From contig NZ_JAAOIX010000005.1 of assembly GCF_011440395.1 (NCBI RefSeq), positions 242,087 to 306,086 of the forward strand: a stretch of DNA of 64,000 nt, written 5' to 3'. The notes under the pieces were generated by a model. That model searched no databases. It was not told the DNA's origin and was given only the letters and a program-made list of their open reading frames with translations. This DNA is from Pseudomaricurvus alcaniphilus (GTDB taxonomy: Bacteria > Pseudomonadota > Gammaproteobacteria > Pseudomonadales > Cellvibrionaceae). Made by a program: the position numbers and the translations under genes. Below are positions 19,482 through 34,533 of this stretch, in pieces; positions within the stretch are counted from its first letter, which is position 1, and each line of letters opens with the position of its first letter.

Positions 19482-19793
19482 TTAACCTTGAATACCAGTG
19501 ATTTTCACCTCGGTGTACCACTGACGGTGACCTTGGCGCTTCATAGAATGCTTGCGGCGACGAAACTTGATGATTTTCACCTTGTCTCCGCGACCGTGGC
19601 TAACCACCTCGGCGGTCACCTTGGCACCGGCAACAACTGGCGCACCAATTTTGATCTCTTCACCATTGGCAACCATCAGCACTTCGTCGAAGTCGATAGA
19701 TTCGCCAGTGGCTACTTCAAGCTTTTCCAGTTTCAGGGTTTCACCCTCAACCACGCGATGCTGCTTGCCACCGCTCTTAATAACAGCGTACAT
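19482..19793 (-). CDS. rplU: 50S ribosomal protein L21
   Basis: 103 aa: [18 protein letters not shown]... with C-terminal [23 protein letters not shown], diagnostic of L21. First gene of rplU-rpmA-obgE-proB-hisC and divergent from ispB, a conserved gammaproteobacterial arrangement. Confidence 0.98.
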   Translation of the reverse strand: MYAVIKSGGKQHRVVEGETLKLEKLEVATGESIDFDEVLMVANGEEIKIGAPVVAGAKVTAEVVSHGRGDKVKIIKFRRRKHSMKRQGHRQWYTEVKITGIQG

Positions 19794-20037
19794 TCATTTG
19801 CTCCAATTCACGTATTGGACGACACGAAGCAGCGCCTTCTGGAACCAGCGCATTTGCACCAAGCTTGCGTCGTTTAATTAATAACAATGTTTAATACCAG
19901 CGGTCAGCGGCTATTCACTCGCTGCCCGAGCCGTCGTAAAATCAAGCCAACAGACGGACCCAGCACTGGCAGGGGCACGGATTCTACGGCAATCACCCCC
20001 GCACTGCAAGCTAAAGAGACGGGATTACGTGCCAGCT

Positions 20038-20066
20038 TGACAGGGTTTACGGGGACCCCTAGCATG
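20038..20066 (+). promoter_or_regulatory. ispB promoter
   Basis: -35 TTGACA (20038-20043), 17-bp spacer, -10 TAGCAT (20061-20066), about 80 nt before the ispB ATG. The remaining 19794-20037 presumably holds the divergent rplU promoter; no other gene is visible in this interval. Confidence 0.6.
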
Positions 20067-20152
20067 CGCTTCAAGAGCCCGAGCCCCGACAATAAGCCCC
20101 GGCAGACTGAGCCCCGGTCCATCATCCACCCCAGAACTGTGTTACCCCACCT

Positions 20153-21121
20153 ATGTTGCCTTTTCATAAAGCAGTTGAAGACGACTTCAACGCCGTTAAT
20201 CAGCTGATCATTGAACAGCTTCATTCCGACGTCGAGCTGGTGGAAAACATCGGTCACTACCTGGTGGAAGCCGGTGGCAAACGCCTGCGCCCGCTGCTGG
20301 CCCTGCTCAGCGCCAATGCCCTGGGCTATCCGGAGCGCGGCAGCCAGCACCTCAACCTGGCCGCCATTATCGAGTTTATCCACACCGCCACCCTGCTGCA
20401 CGACGACGTGGTGGACATCTCCAATATGCGCCGCGGCCGCCTGACCGCCAATGCCAAGTGGGGCAATGCACCCAGCGTGCTGGTGGGGGATTTTCTCTAC
20501 TCCCGCGCCTTCCAGATGATGGTGGCCATTGGCGATATGGAGATCATGCGCATCCTGTCCAACACCACCAACACCATTTCCGAGGGTGAAGTACAGCAAC
20601 TGGTGAACGTCAAGAATCCGAAGGTTAGCGAGGCCAACTACCTGCAGGTGATCTACAAGAAAACCGCCGCCCTGTTTGAGGCCGCCTGCGAAACCACAGC
20701 GGTACTGGCCGGGGCCAGCGCCGCACAGCGCCAGGCACTGAAACAATACGGCTATCACCTGGGGCTGGCGTTCCAGCTGGTGGACGATGTGCTCGACTAT
20801 GAGGGCGACTCCGCCGAGCTGGGCAAAAACGTCGGTGACGACCTGGCCGAGGGCAAACCGACCCTGCCGCTGATTTATGCCATGCGCGAGGGCAGCGACA
20901 CCCAGGCGCAGGTGGTGGCCGACGCCATTCGCAATTGCGCTGCCGAACAGCTGCAGGAAGTGGTCAGCATTGTCCAGGCCACCGGTGCACTCACCTACAC
21001 CGGCAAACTGGCTCGCGACCAGGCCGACCTGGCGCTGGCGCAACTGCAGTTCCTGCCCGACAACAGGTTTCGCCAGGCAATGGCTGAACTGGCAGAGTTT
21101 TCCATCAGCCGCAGCTACTAA
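20153..21121 (+). CDS. ispB: Polyprenyl (octaprenyl) diphosphate synthase
   Basis: Trans-prenyltransferase that makes the ubiquinone side chain from FPP and IPP. 322 aa. First Asp-rich motif LLHDDVVD (about 81-88), GGKRLRP substrate motif, second Asp-rich motif LVDDVLDYEGD (about 211-221). Begins LPFHKAVEDDFNAVNQLI like E. coli IspB. Chain length cannot be read from sequence by eye; octaprenyl is inferred from relatives. Confidence 0.95.
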   Translation: MLPFHKAVEDDFNAVNQLIIEQLHSDVELVENIGHYLVEAGGKRLRPLLALLSANALGYPERGSQHLNLAAIIEFIHTATLLHDDVVDISNMRRGRLTANAKWGNAPSVLVGDFLYSRAFQMMVAIGDMEIMRILSNTTNTISEGEVQQLVNVKNPKVSEANYLQVIYKKTAALFEAACETTAVLAGASAAQRQALKQYGYHLGLAFQLVDDVLDYEGDSAELGKNVGDDLAEGKPTLPLIYAMREGSDTQAQVVADAIRNCAAEQLQEVVSIVQATGALTYTGKLARDQADLALAQLQFLPDNRFRQAMAELAEFSISRSY

Positions 21122-21247
21122 CCGCAACCCTTCTATAAGCCGCGGGTTTTGCAGGACACTAATTGGTACCTATTTATGCCTTTGCGGCAATAAAAACCGC
21201 ACAGTGGAGAAAACTGCTTGTTAACCGTGCCTATTGCGCCTGCGGCA

Positions 21248-21263
21248 CTGCTATCATAGCCAG
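21248..21263 (+). promoter_or_regulatory. Candidate LexA (SOS) box upstream of dinG
   Basis: CTG-N10-CAG with inner CTATCATAGC, 40 nt before the dinG ATG and overlapping a TATCAT -10-like element. dinG is a known LexA target in E. coli. The inner ten bases match the AT-alternating consensus only partly. Confidence 0.45.
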
Positions 21264-21302
21264 ACAGTTTGGCTAAACAAGGCGACCGAAGCCCGGGACC
21301 AG

Positions 21303-23429
21303 ATGCTCACCGATCAATTGAAAAAAACCATCCAGGGCGCTTACAGCGAATTCCTCAACAACAAGGAGCTGAAAGCCCGCTACGGCCAGAAACTGATGAT
21401 TGCCGAGATCGCCAAGACCCTCGGCACCATCCAGCTAAACGACGAAGGTGAGCGCGACAGCAGCGGCCACATCTGCGTGGTGGAAGCGGGTACCGGCACC
21501 GGCAAAACCGTCGCCTACCTGCTCGCCGCGCTGCCCATCGCCAAGGCGCTGGGCAAAAAACTGGTGGTGTCTACCGCCACCGTGGCGCTGCAGGAACAAA
21601 TCATCAACAAGGACATCCCCGAGATCCTGCGCCACAGCGGCCTGCAATTCAAGGTCACCCTGGCCAAGGGTCGCGGCCGCTACCTGTGCCTGTCGAAACT
21701 CGACCGCCTGCTGGGCGAGGTCGATTTCGCCGCCGACCCCACCCGCGCCCTGTACGAGGACGAAATGCCCCAGGTGAGCGAACAGGGGGTCAAGATCTAC
21801 CAATCGATGATGGATGCCATGGCCGCCAACCAGTGGAACGGCGACCGCGACAGCTGGAGTGCCGGGGTCGACGACGAGGACTGGCAGCGGGTCACCACCG
21901 ACCACCGCCAGTGCACCGGCCGCCGCTGCGCCAACGTCTCCGCCTGCAGTTTTATGCGGGCCCGGGACAACCTCGGCAATGTGGATTGCATCGTCACCAA
22001 TCACGACCTGGTGCTGGCCGACCTGGCCCTGGGCGGCGGCGCCATCCTGCCAGCCCCGGAAGACACCATCTATATCTTCGACGAGGGCCACCACCTGCCG
22101 GACAAGGCCCTCAACCATTTCGCCCACCACAGCCGCCTGTTGGCCACCAGCAAATGGCTGGAGCAGAGCCAAAAACCGTTCAGCGGCCTGCTGGCCCAGA
22201 TCAGCGGTGCCGGCCAGGTGGACCGCTTTGGCGAACAGGTACCGGCGGCCCTGCTGGACGCCAAACAGCAACTGGACCAGATCATCCCCATATTCCAAAG
22301 CCTGGCCGACCAGATCGACGTACAGGAGCAGGCGCCGCGCTACCGCTTTCAACACGGCGTTATACCGGACCCCATGCAGCGCGCCAGCCTGGAGGTCAAG
22401 CGGGCCTTCGACCGCCTGGCCGAACTGCTCGGCAAACTCACCGAAGAGATCAACCAGGCCATGGAAGAGTCCCACTGCCCCGTGCCAAAAGTCGACCTGG
22501 AAAGCGCCTACCCGGTAATCGGCACCTGGCAATCCCGGGCCGAGGCCAATCGTGAACTGTGGGCCAGCTATACCCAGCCAGACGCTAAAGGTGCTCCCCC
22601 CCGGGCGCGCTGGTTTACCCTGGTAGAACAGGGCGGCAACCTCGATTTCGAAGTCTGTTCCAGCCCCATACTCGCCGCCCGCACCCTGGAGCACGGCCTC
22701 TGGAACGCATGCTGCGGCGCGGTGGTCACGTCCGCCACCCTGACCGCGCTGGGCAACTTCGGCCGCTTCCAGATGCGTGCCGGCACCCCCGCCGACAGTC
22801 TCTACCAGGTGGTGCCGAGCCCGTTTGATTTCACCAACGCCGCCACCCTGCAAGTGCCGCCCCAGGCCGTGGACGCCGGTAACGCCGCCGCCCACACCCA
22901 GGCGCTGGTCACCACCCTGCCAGAAATACTCGACATCAATGCCGGCAGCCTGGTGTTGTTCTCCTCCCGCCGGCAGATGCTGGAAGTGTTCGACAATTTG
23001 CCCATGGACTGGAAAAGCCAGGTGCTGGTGCAGGGCGACCGCTCCAAGCAGGCGCTCATCGACGAACACCGGCAGCGTATCGACCAGGGGGACGGCAGCA
23101 TCATCTTCGGCCTCGCCAGCTTTGCCGAAGGCGTCGACCTGCCCGGCGACTACTGCAGCCACGTAGTGATCGCCAAGATTCCGTTTGCGGTGCCCGACGA
23201 CCCGGTGGAGGCTTCACTGGCAGAGTGGATCGAGGATCGCGGCGGCAATGCGTTTATGGAAATTACCGTGCCGGACGCCGCCATCAAGCTGGTGCAAGCC
23301 TGCGGCCGCCTGTTGCGTTGCGAGAGCGATCGAGGCACGGTCACCCTGCTCGACCGCCGCATTGTCACCCGTCGCTACGGCAAGGCGATCCTCAACTCCC
23401 TGCCGCCGTTTCGCCAGGATATTCGCTGA
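21303..23429 (+). CDS. dinG: ATP-dependent DNA helicase DinG
   Basis: XPD-like 5'-3' helicase that resolves R-loops and forked structures. 708 aa from ATG 21303 (MLTDQLKKTIQGAYSEF); the open frame runs 23 codons further upstream without homology. Walker A EAGTGTGKTVAY, DEAH-type box DEGH (FDEGHHLPD), and four Cys around CTGRRCANVSAC...C for the [4Fe-4S] cluster. Motif VI GRLLRCESDRGTVTLLDRR is near the C-terminus. Transcribed alone between ispB and the broken chemoreceptor. Confidence 0.96.
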   Translation: MLTDQLKKTIQGAYSEFLNNKELKARYGQKLMIAEIAKTLGTIQLNDEGERDSSGHICVVEAGTGTGKTVAYLLAALPIAKALGKKLVVSTATVALQEQIINKDIPEILRHSGLQFKVTLAKGRGRYLCLSKLDRLLGEVDFAADPTRALYEDEMPQVSEQGVKIYQSMMDAMAANQWNGDRDSWSAGVDDEDWQRVTTDHRQCTGRRCANVSACSFMRARDNLGNVDCIVTNHDLVLADLALGGGAILPAPEDTIYIFDEGHHLPDKALNHFAHHSRLLATSKWLEQSQKPFSGLLAQISGAGQVDRFGEQVPAALLDAKQQLDQIIPIFQSLADQIDVQEQAPRYRFQHGVIPDPMQRASLEVKRAFDRLAELLGKLTEEINQAMEESHCPVPKVDLESAYPVIGTWQSRAEANRELWASYTQPDAKGAPPRARWFTLVEQGGNLDFEVCSSPILAARTLEHGLWNACCGAVVTSATLTALGNFGRFQMRAGTPADSLYQVVPSPFDFTNAATLQVPPQAVDAGNAAAHTQALVTTLPEILDINAGSLVLFSSRRQMLEVFDNLPMDWKSQVLVQGDRSKQALIDEHRQRIDQGDGSIIFGLASFAEGVDLPGDYCSHVVIAKIPFAVPDDPVEASLAEWIEDRGGNAFMEITVPDAAIKLVQACGRLLRCESDRGTVTLLDRRIVTRRYGKAILNSLPPFRQDIR

Positions 23430-23447
23430 GCGCCGCCCGGGACCGGG

Positions 23448-25051
23448 CTACAAGCTGGAAAAGACTTTCAGTTTTTTGCCGAGATCCTCGGCGAGTGCCA
23501 TCACCGCGCGACTGGTGTGCAGCGCCTCGAGCGACAGTTCCTGCCCGGTGCGCGCCAGCTCATCCACCCGACCGGCATGGGTCACCGCGCCAGACACGGT
23601 TTTACTCTGCTCCACCGACGCGGTTTTGATGTCCAGGGTGCGATCCTTGATGGTCTGGTAGCCGCGCAGCAAGCTGTGAATGGCTGCGCCGGCATCCTGG
23701 GCCTGCACCACCGCCGCATCGGTGGCGGCGACGCCGTCTGACATCTGGCTGAATACCCGCTGGGCACCCTGCTGGATATTGCTGACTATTATTTGAATCT
23801 CGCGGGTAGACACCGAGGTACGGCTGGCCAACTGCCGCACTTCATCGGCAACCACGGCGAAGCCCCGGCCCTGGCCGCCTCGATAGCCGCGTTCAAGGCC
23901 AGCAGATTGGTCTGCTCGGCGATGGCTTTAATCACATCGAGCACCTTGCCGATCTGCTCACTGTGTTCTTTTAGCCCCAGCATATCGTCGGTGGCGGACT
24001 TGATCACGGCCACCAGGTCTTCGATGGTGGCGATACTGTCCTGTACTTTCTGGTCCCCCTGCTGCGCCCGCAGCTGGGCTTCCTGGCTGACATCTTCCGC
24101 CACCTGGGCGTTGTGCAGCACCACTTCCGCCGAGGCCTGCACCTGCTCAACGCCCCGGACCATCTGTTGTATTTCACCGTTTTGCTGGCCCGACTGCTGC
24201 TGGTTGGCTTCACTCACCTGCAGCAGGGTAGTGGCGGCGGTGATCAACTGCCGCTCCACCGCCTGGGATTCGGCAATCAGCTCCGACAGCTCGGCCATCA
24301 TGCTGTCGAAATGGCGCCCCATCTCGCCAAACTCGTCGCGGCTCTCGAGCCCAACCTTGAGGGTCAGGTTCTTGCTGCCCTGGATATTGGAGATTACTGC
24401 CAGCATCCGATCCATGGGCCGGGTGATGCCCTGGTTCAACCACCAGGCCAGGCCAATCACCGCCAACAGCAGCACCAGCACCGCCACTAACAGCAGTTGC
24501 CCGGCGTCGGCGGCGACACTGCTCGCCCGCGCCGCGCCGGCCCGGGCCATATCGTTCTGCACCCCGACCAGCGCATCGATCAGCGCCAGCACCGGGTCCA
24601 TCTGCGAATACAACTCCAGGTCGATAAAATTGCCCATGGCGTAGCCGGACTGCTGCTGGATAAAGCCCTGCAACTGCGCCATAACATCGGCCGCCTGGTC
24701 TATGGCCTCGGGGTATCGGGCCAGCAGGTCCCGCTCGCTGGCCCCCAACTCCCCCTGCAGATAGAGATCCCAGCCACGCTCTATCGCCCGCCGGGCCGCC
24801 GCCAACTGGGTTTCCGCCTCACTCCACAGCAACATTTGGCCGCGGGTCTTGTGCGCCAGGTCAACCACATTGCCGGTGTACTCGCTGGCGATCTGGTTCA
24901 AATGCAGAATCGGGCTGAGGCGCTCTTCGGTGAGCCGGGTTGCGGTGCTGGACACGCTCATCAGGCTGCCCAGTGCCAGGGCCGCGATACAGCACACCGC
25001 CACCATGGGGACCAGGGTCAGCACAATTAACTTGGTCCGAACTTTTAGCAT
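23448..25051 (-). pseudogene. Methyl-accepting chemotaxis protein, frameshifted
   Basis: Transmembrane chemoreceptor split over two frames. Frame one (25051 to about 23873, from ATG) has a TM helix (about 9-30), a periplasmic four-helix-bundle-like sensor (about 35-180), a second TM (about 186-208), HAMP (ITRPMDRMLAVIS...) and signalling helices up to NLLALNAAIEAA. The family then continues [17 protein letters not shown]. Here frame one gives RAGASPWLPMK and stops at 23789. The expected [19 protein letters not shown] resumes in another frame (about 23879 to 23448), which runs to a normal end. Net loss is 13 nt, exactly at the kinase-contacting hairpin tip. Either a real inactivation or a sequence error. 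Confidence 0.88.
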
Positions 25052-25319
25052 AATATTTTCACCACACCTGCCACTTGCCTGCTTTTAAGGTAGCGGTGAA
25101 ATTCTCCGTTGGTTAAATGAAGCTTTTATTACAATGGACACACCTGCGTCCCGTGCGTCCCTGCCGTTCTCTACACCGGTTCTGGTAATTCTAGTCCAAA
25201 TAAACCAATCTGCCGGCGGCGAGCGCCTCCCGGCTAACTCCTCGACCGGGTGCCACTGTGCCTGCGTCACAAAATCCGCGTATACTTGCTGGTTTGTCCG
25301 AACTGGAATCTCTAAATCT

Positions 25320-28145
<2,826 letters not shown>

Positions 28146-28300
28146 AGTCCAGCCAGCAACTGCGCTTTTTGCATAAACGTCACTCCCTTGCAGGCGACGG
28201 TCCGGCGCCTGCAAGCGGACGACAAAAAATAAGTTTCCACATCAACACCAGGTAGTACCCGACCTGCGATCTGGTGCCCGCCCATAAAGACTGCTTCTTG

Positions 28301-28501
28301 TCACCCCCCCTGGATGGGCGCCACTATATCAATCCGCTGCCCCTCCTGCAGCCTCCAGGCGGCGCGCTGCCCGGCAGCCACAAACTCGCAGTCCACTGCC
28401 GTGGCGACACTGGCGCCGGTGTAGTCCAGCTGCCCCAGCAAATCCGCCAGGGTCTCGACCTCAGTGTGGGTTACTTCCCCGTTGACTAACACTTGCATCA
28501 T
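28301..28501 (-). CDS. thiS: Thiamine sulfur-carrier protein ThiS
   Basis: 66 aa ubiquitin-fold carrier ending in the required Gly-Gly (APIQGG), which is adenylated and thiocarboxylated to supply sulfur to ThiG. Two consecutive ATGs; the second (28498) is better spaced from AAGG. Last gene of the thi operon. No thiF is in the window, so activation must come from ThiF/MoeB elsewhere. Confidence 0.94.
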   Translation of the reverse strand: MMQVLVNGEVTHTEVETLADLLGQLDYTGASVATAVDCEFVAAGQRAAWRLQEGQRIDIVAPIQGG

Positions 28502-28509
28502 TACCTTCC

Positions 28510-30027
28510 CTAATTTGATTCCGGCGCGCCCACGCCCGCGAGTGCGCTATTCAGCCCACTGACAGCCTGGGCCAGGTTGTCCGCCTCAGTGATGGCCCGC
28601 ACCACAGCGATACTGCCGACGCCGGTAGCGGCCACCGCGGCCGCGTTGCTGCGGTTAATACCACCGATGGCCGTGGTGGGATAAGCGGGCTGCAGCAGCC
28701 GCACCCACTCCGCCAACTGGCTTATGCCGAGCGGATCGAAGCGCATCTGCTTGGTGGTGGTCTCAAACACCGGCCCCAGCGCCATATAGGACGGCGCAAT
28801 GGCATGGGCCCGGGCGATCTCATACCAGGCGTGATTGCTCACCCCGAGGCGCAAGCCGGCGGCGGCGATGGCCTCAAGATCAGCGCTGTCGAGATCCTCC
28901 TGCCCCAGGTGGACACCGTAAGCACCGTATTCAATGGCCAGCGCCCAGTGATCGTTGATAAACAGTTGCGCCTGGTAACGACGCTGCAATTCCACCGCCT
29001 GTTGAACACTGGTGCGCAGGGCCATTTCGGTAGCGAACTTGACGCGCAGCTGGACCGTTTTTACCCCGGCCGCCAGCACTCGCTGCAAGCTGTCGACACT
29101 GTCCACCACCGGATACAAGCCCAGTGGGCTGTGCTCACAGCGGGGAAAATGCGACGCCGCGTTCGGCCCGGGCAGCTCACGATACCCGGGCAGCTCGCGA
29201 TAGAGGCGCGGCAAATACTGCAAGTCGTCGGGCCAGCCAGTGTGTGCCACCGGGCCCGGGCCACGACCGAAACTACGCGCCCGGGCCAGGCCCTTGTTAA
29301 GGTACATTTTCGCCAGCACCAGCGCATCTGCAATAGCGTAGCCCCGCGCCAGGGCTGCGGCGATCGCCGCCGACAGGGTGCAGCCACTGCCGTGGCTGTG
29401 GGGAGTCCGTTGTCGCGGCGAGCGCAACCAGAAGTGTTGCGTTCCATCAAGGTAAAAATCGTCGCAGCAGTTCGCCGCGGACAGCAGGTGTCCACCGGTG
29501 ATCAGCACCGCCCTCACCCCCGTGGCCAACAGCTGTCGCGCCGCCGCTTGCACGTCCGCCGCGGCTGCAATTTTAACGCCGGTCAACAGGCCCGCCTCGT
29601 GGGTGTTGGGCGTCAGCAGGTCCACCCGGGGCAGCAGTGCCCGCAACGCATCCAGGGCCGACTTGTCCAGCAAGCGCTGGCCCGTCGTCGCGACCATCAC
29701 AGGGTCACACACCACCGCCGCGGCCTGCTTTTGCAGCGCCCGGGCCACGCACTCGATGGTTTCCGTATCCACCAGCATGCCCAGCTTTACCGCTGCCGGC
29801 TGCAGGTCGCTGAACACCGCCCGCAACTCCGCCTGCAATTGGCTCAGTGGCGTGCGGGTCACCTGCTCAATACCGGTGCTGTTCTGCGCCGTCAACGCGG
29901 TAATCACCGTACAGCCGTGCACGCCAAAATCGGCGAAGCTGTGCAAGTCCGCCTGGATACCGGCTCCACCGCCAGAATCGGAGCCGGCGATAGTGCAGGC
30001 GCTAACCTGATAGGGAGAGTGCTTCAT
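28510..30027 (-). CDS. thiDE: Fused HMP/HMP-P kinase and thiamine-phosphate synthase (ThiD-ThiE)
   Basis: 505 aa. ThiD domain (about 8-255): [40 protein letters not shown] and [15 protein letters not shown]. It phosphorylates HMP to HMP-PP. ThiE domain (about 300-500): [48 protein letters not shown] and AIGGINRSN. It couples HMP-PP to thiazole phosphate. The linker holds an 18-bp tandem duplication giving YRELPG twice. 7 nt after thiG. Fusion places consecutive enzymes on one chain. Confidence 0.95.
   Translation of the reverse strand: MKHSPYQVSACTIAGSDSGGGAGIQADLHSFADFGVHGCTVITALTAQNSTGIEQVTRTPLSQLQAELRAVFSDLQPAAVKLGMLVDTETIECVARALQKQAAAVVCDPVMVATTGQRLLDKSALDALRALLPRVDLLTPNTHEAGLLTGVKIAAAADVQAAARQLLATGVRAVLITGGHLLSAANCCDDFYLDGTQHFWLRSPRQRTPHSHGSGCTLSAAIAAALARGYAIADALVLAKMYLNKGLARARSFGRGPGPVAHTGWPDDLQYLPRLYRELPGYRELPGPNAASHFPRCEHSPLGLYPVVDSVDSLQRVLAAGVKTVQLRVKFATEMALRTSVQQAVELQRRYQAQLFINDHWALAIEYGAYGVHLGQEDLDSADLEAIAAAGLRLGVSNHAWYEIARAHAIAPSYMALGPVFETTTKQMRFDPLGISQLAEWVRLLQPAYPTTAIGGINRSNAAAVAATGVGSIAVVRAITEADNLAQAVSGLNSALAGVGAPESN
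29167..29202. repeat. 18-bp tandem duplication in the thiDE linker
   Basis: CCCGGGCAGCTCACGATA (29167-29184) is followed directly by the same unit with one A-to-G change (29185-29202). In-frame, so it merely lengthens the interdomain linker by six residues. Confidence 0.85.
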
Positions 30028-30034
30028 TACAGGC

Positions 30035-30862
30035 CTACTGCTGGTGCCAAAAGGGAGTACCCGTCACCGGGGTACTGGGATTGGCGGTAGGCCGCGCACT
30101 TATGGCGCCGCTGCAAAAGCCGGCCCGGCCCGCCGCTACGGCGAGTTTGAAACCCTCCGCCATGGACACCGGTTGCGCCGCTTGCGCCACGGCAGTATTG
30201 AGCAGTACCGCCGTGGCGCCGGCCTCCATTGCCTGGCAGGCATGGGACGGGCGCCCGAGCCCGGCATCGATAATCTTCGGCACCTCCGGTAGACGGTGCT
30301 GCAGTGTTGCCAGCGCGTAGGGGTTGAGCAAGCCGAGGCCGGTGCCGATCGGCGCGCCCCAGGGCATTAACACTTCACAGCCCACATCGACCAGACGCTG
30401 GCACAACACCAGGTCATCGGTACAATAGGGAAACACCGCAAAGCCGTCTCTGCGCAATTGCTCCGCGGCTTTCAACAATTCAAACGGGTCCGGTTGCAAG
30501 TTGTAATCGTCGCCGATGACTTCCAGCTTGATCCAATCAGTGGCGAACAGCTCCCGCGACATATGCGCCAGGGCGATGGCCTCGCGCGCATTGCGGCAAC
30601 CGGCAGTGTTGGGCAGCAGCTGCTTGCCGAGCTGGCGAATCATATCCCACAGGTTATTGCCGCCACCGCTGGCTGGCGCTTGCCGACGCAGGGACACGGT
30701 AATCACTTCCGCGCCGCTGGCCTCGATCGCCGCCGCCATAACCGCCGGCGACGGGTAGAGCGCGGTTCCCAGCAACAAACGACTGTGCAGGGTCTGGCCG
30801 TAGACCGTCCAGGTGTCGTTCGCGTCACTGTCCCGAACGCGGCTATTTTTATTTTCACTCAT
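30035..30862 (-). CDS. thiG: Thiazole synthase
   Basis: TIM-barrel enzyme that forms the thiazole phosphate ring from DXP, dehydroglycine and ThiS thiocarboxylate. 275 aa. Schiff-base lysine in [10 protein letters not shown] (about 109-118), [23 protein letters not shown] and [12 protein letters not shown] hydrophilic N-terminal extension of about 17 residues precedes the core. Its start overlaps the thiO stop by 4 nt. Confidence 0.97.
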   Translation of the reverse strand: MSENKNSRVRDSDANDTWTVYGQTLHSRLLLGTALYPSPAVMAAAIEASGAEVITVSLRRQAPASGGGNNLWDMIRQLGKQLLPNTAGCRNAREAIALAHMSRELFATDWIKLEVIGDDYNLQPDPFELLKAAEQLRRDGFAVFPYCTDDLVLCQRLVDVGCEVLMPWGAPIGTGLGLLNPYALATLQHRLPEVPKIIDAGLGRPSHACQAMEAGATAVLLNTAVAQAAQPVSMAEGFKLAVAAGRAGFCSGAISARPTANPSTPVTGTPFWHQQ

Positions 30863-31953
30863 GCTGGTATCACCTTGATTGCTTCCTCCAGACTGCCGTT
30901 GCCAGGGTCAACGGCGCGATTTTCGAACAGCGCCAACGCCCTGGCCACCAGGGTCGGCCCCAACAGGTAACCGTGGCGATACAGGCCGTTGACCCGCATC
31001 AAGCCCTCGGCCTGGTAGATGCGCGGCAGATTGTCCTCGAACGCCGGCCGACACTGGCTGCTGGCCTGCACAATTTCCGCCTCGGCAAAACCCGTATGCA
31101 GGGTGTAAAGGGCGGACTGCAGCTCCAGTGCCGAGCGCACAGTAATCGGCGCCAGCGATTCACTCTCAATCTCGGTGGCACCTACCACGTAAAAATGATC
31201 CGGCTTCGGGGCGATGTAGATTTGATAGCGCGGGTGCATAAGGCGCACCGGGCGACTGAGTTTGACCTCCGTTGCCCGCACCCAGAGCAACTCGCCGCGC
31301 ACGCCGCGCAGCTCTCTCAAGTCGGTACCGGCGCCAAAACCGCGGCAGTCGAACACATAGTCAAAGCGATGGCTGGCGCCGCCACTGCGAATAAAGCCTG
31401 CGCCCACCGTTTCAACCTGCTGTTGCCGCCGCCAGCGGCCGCCGGCCTTATCGATAGCCTGCCCCAGCGCAGCGAACAGAGCCCGATTGTCCAGGCAACC
31501 TTCACCAGGCAGATACAGGCCCCGTTCAAAGTTATCCAGTTCCGGCTCCGCGGCCCGCAGCTCGCTGGCGGAAAGCCAGTAGGGCCGCTGCAAATCAACT
31601 GCCGGCAGAGCCTGCAAACGCCGGCTCATATCGTCCAGCTCCAGCGCATCGGCGCGGTGGGCAACCGCGATACTGCCGCTGTGGCGCAACTCAACCTTGA
31701 CGCCGCTATCATGGCAGAGCAGGCTCAGTAACCCCTGCCACTGGCGCAGCGCCCGACAGCCCAGCTGAAATACCTTGTTGCCGGCGCGCAAAGACTCGCT
31801 GTAGGGCGCCAGCATCGCCGCCGCGATCAACCCGGCGGACTGCTCACCGGCGCCGCTGTCGCGATCAAACAGCGTCACGCTGTGGCCTTGGCGCGCCAAC
31901 TGCCAGGCCAGCAAGCGACCGCACAAGCCGGCCCCGGCGATACCAATGCGCAC
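30859..31953 (-). CDS. thiO: Glycine oxidase ThiO
   Basis: FAD-dependent enzyme that oxidises glycine to iminoglycine for thiazole formation; the aerobic substitute for radical-SAM ThiH. 364 aa. N-terminal Rossmann [29 protein letters not shown] (FAD motif GxGxxG), [29 protein letters not shown] and C-terminal [21 protein letters not shown] active-site region. 2 nt after thiC, 4-nt overlap with thiG. Points to an oxygen-requiring thiamine route. Confidence 0.95.
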   Translation of the reverse strand: MRIGIAGAGLCGRLLAWQLARQGHSVTLFDRDSGAGEQSAGLIAAAMLAPYSESLRAGNKVFQLGCRALRQWQGLLSLLCHDSGVKVELRHSGSIAVAHRADALELDDMSRRLQALPAVDLQRPYWLSASELRAAEPELDNFERGLYLPGEGCLDNRALFAALGQAIDKAGGRWRRQQQVETVGAGFIRSGGASHRFDYVFDCRGFGAGTDLRELRGVRGELLWVRATEVKLSRPVRLMHPRYQIYIAPKPDHFYVVGATEIESESLAPITVRSALELQSALYTLHTGFAEAEIVQASSQCRPAFEDNLPRIYQAEGLMRVNGLYRHGYLLGPTLVARALALFENRAVDPGNGSLEEAIKVIPA

Positions 31954-31955
31954 CG

Positions 31956-34088
<2,133 letters not shown>

Positions 34089-34440
34089 TTATATTGGCAA
34101 TACAAGGGGGAGCAGTAGCAAACTTTGTTGCTAGTGTACTGATGTTACTTGCCAGAATTGCCCTGCGCCTGAGCAATGAAGTCTCCTCTTGGGATTCGGT
34201 ATTCGATCAAATCAGCTGCCAGAATTACCCTACGCCTGAGCGATCCAGACACGCCGTGAACCCGTCCCTGGGGGCTCTCTGTGGCCATCCATGGCCACAG
34301 AAGGTCTGGATCGCTCAGGCGCAGGGTAATTCAACGACCACTGTGCCGACGTCCAGATTAAAAAGGCCAGAACCCTCAACATACAGATTTCAAAGGCTGT
34401 CAATGAAGTTAAATATTCATGCGAATTTTCGACTAGGGGT

Positions 34441-34507
34441 GTGGAATTAGCTCAGTGGATAAGCATCAATTGGAACTTAGGGTTTTGGGTTTTGGGTTTT
34501 GGGTTTA
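34441..34507 (+). repeat. tRNA 5'-half look-alike followed by a (GGGTTTT)n tract
   Basis: GTGGAATTAGCTCAGTGGAT (34441-34460, then AAGCA) resembles a tRNA acceptor strand and D-arm, but no anticodon arm follows. From 34480 four GGG runs recur at exact 7-bp period (34480, 34487, 34494, 34501) separated by TTTT, a textbook intramolecular G-quadruplex pattern on the plus strand. Confidence 0.6.
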
Positions 34508-34533
34508 ACTCTAACCTCGCTGCGATGGTCGAA

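Noticed and set aside
25085..25319. LexA box upstream of uvrA
   Set aside because: No CTG-N10-CAG sequence found on reading this interval.
28804..30090. 428-codon plus-strand open frame
   Set aside because: Antisense to thiDE; Arg/His/Gln-rich translation with no domain.
34441..34465. Possible tRNA gene
   Set aside because: Only an acceptor/D-arm-like 5' part is present; no anticodon or T-arm follows, so it is not a functional tRNA.
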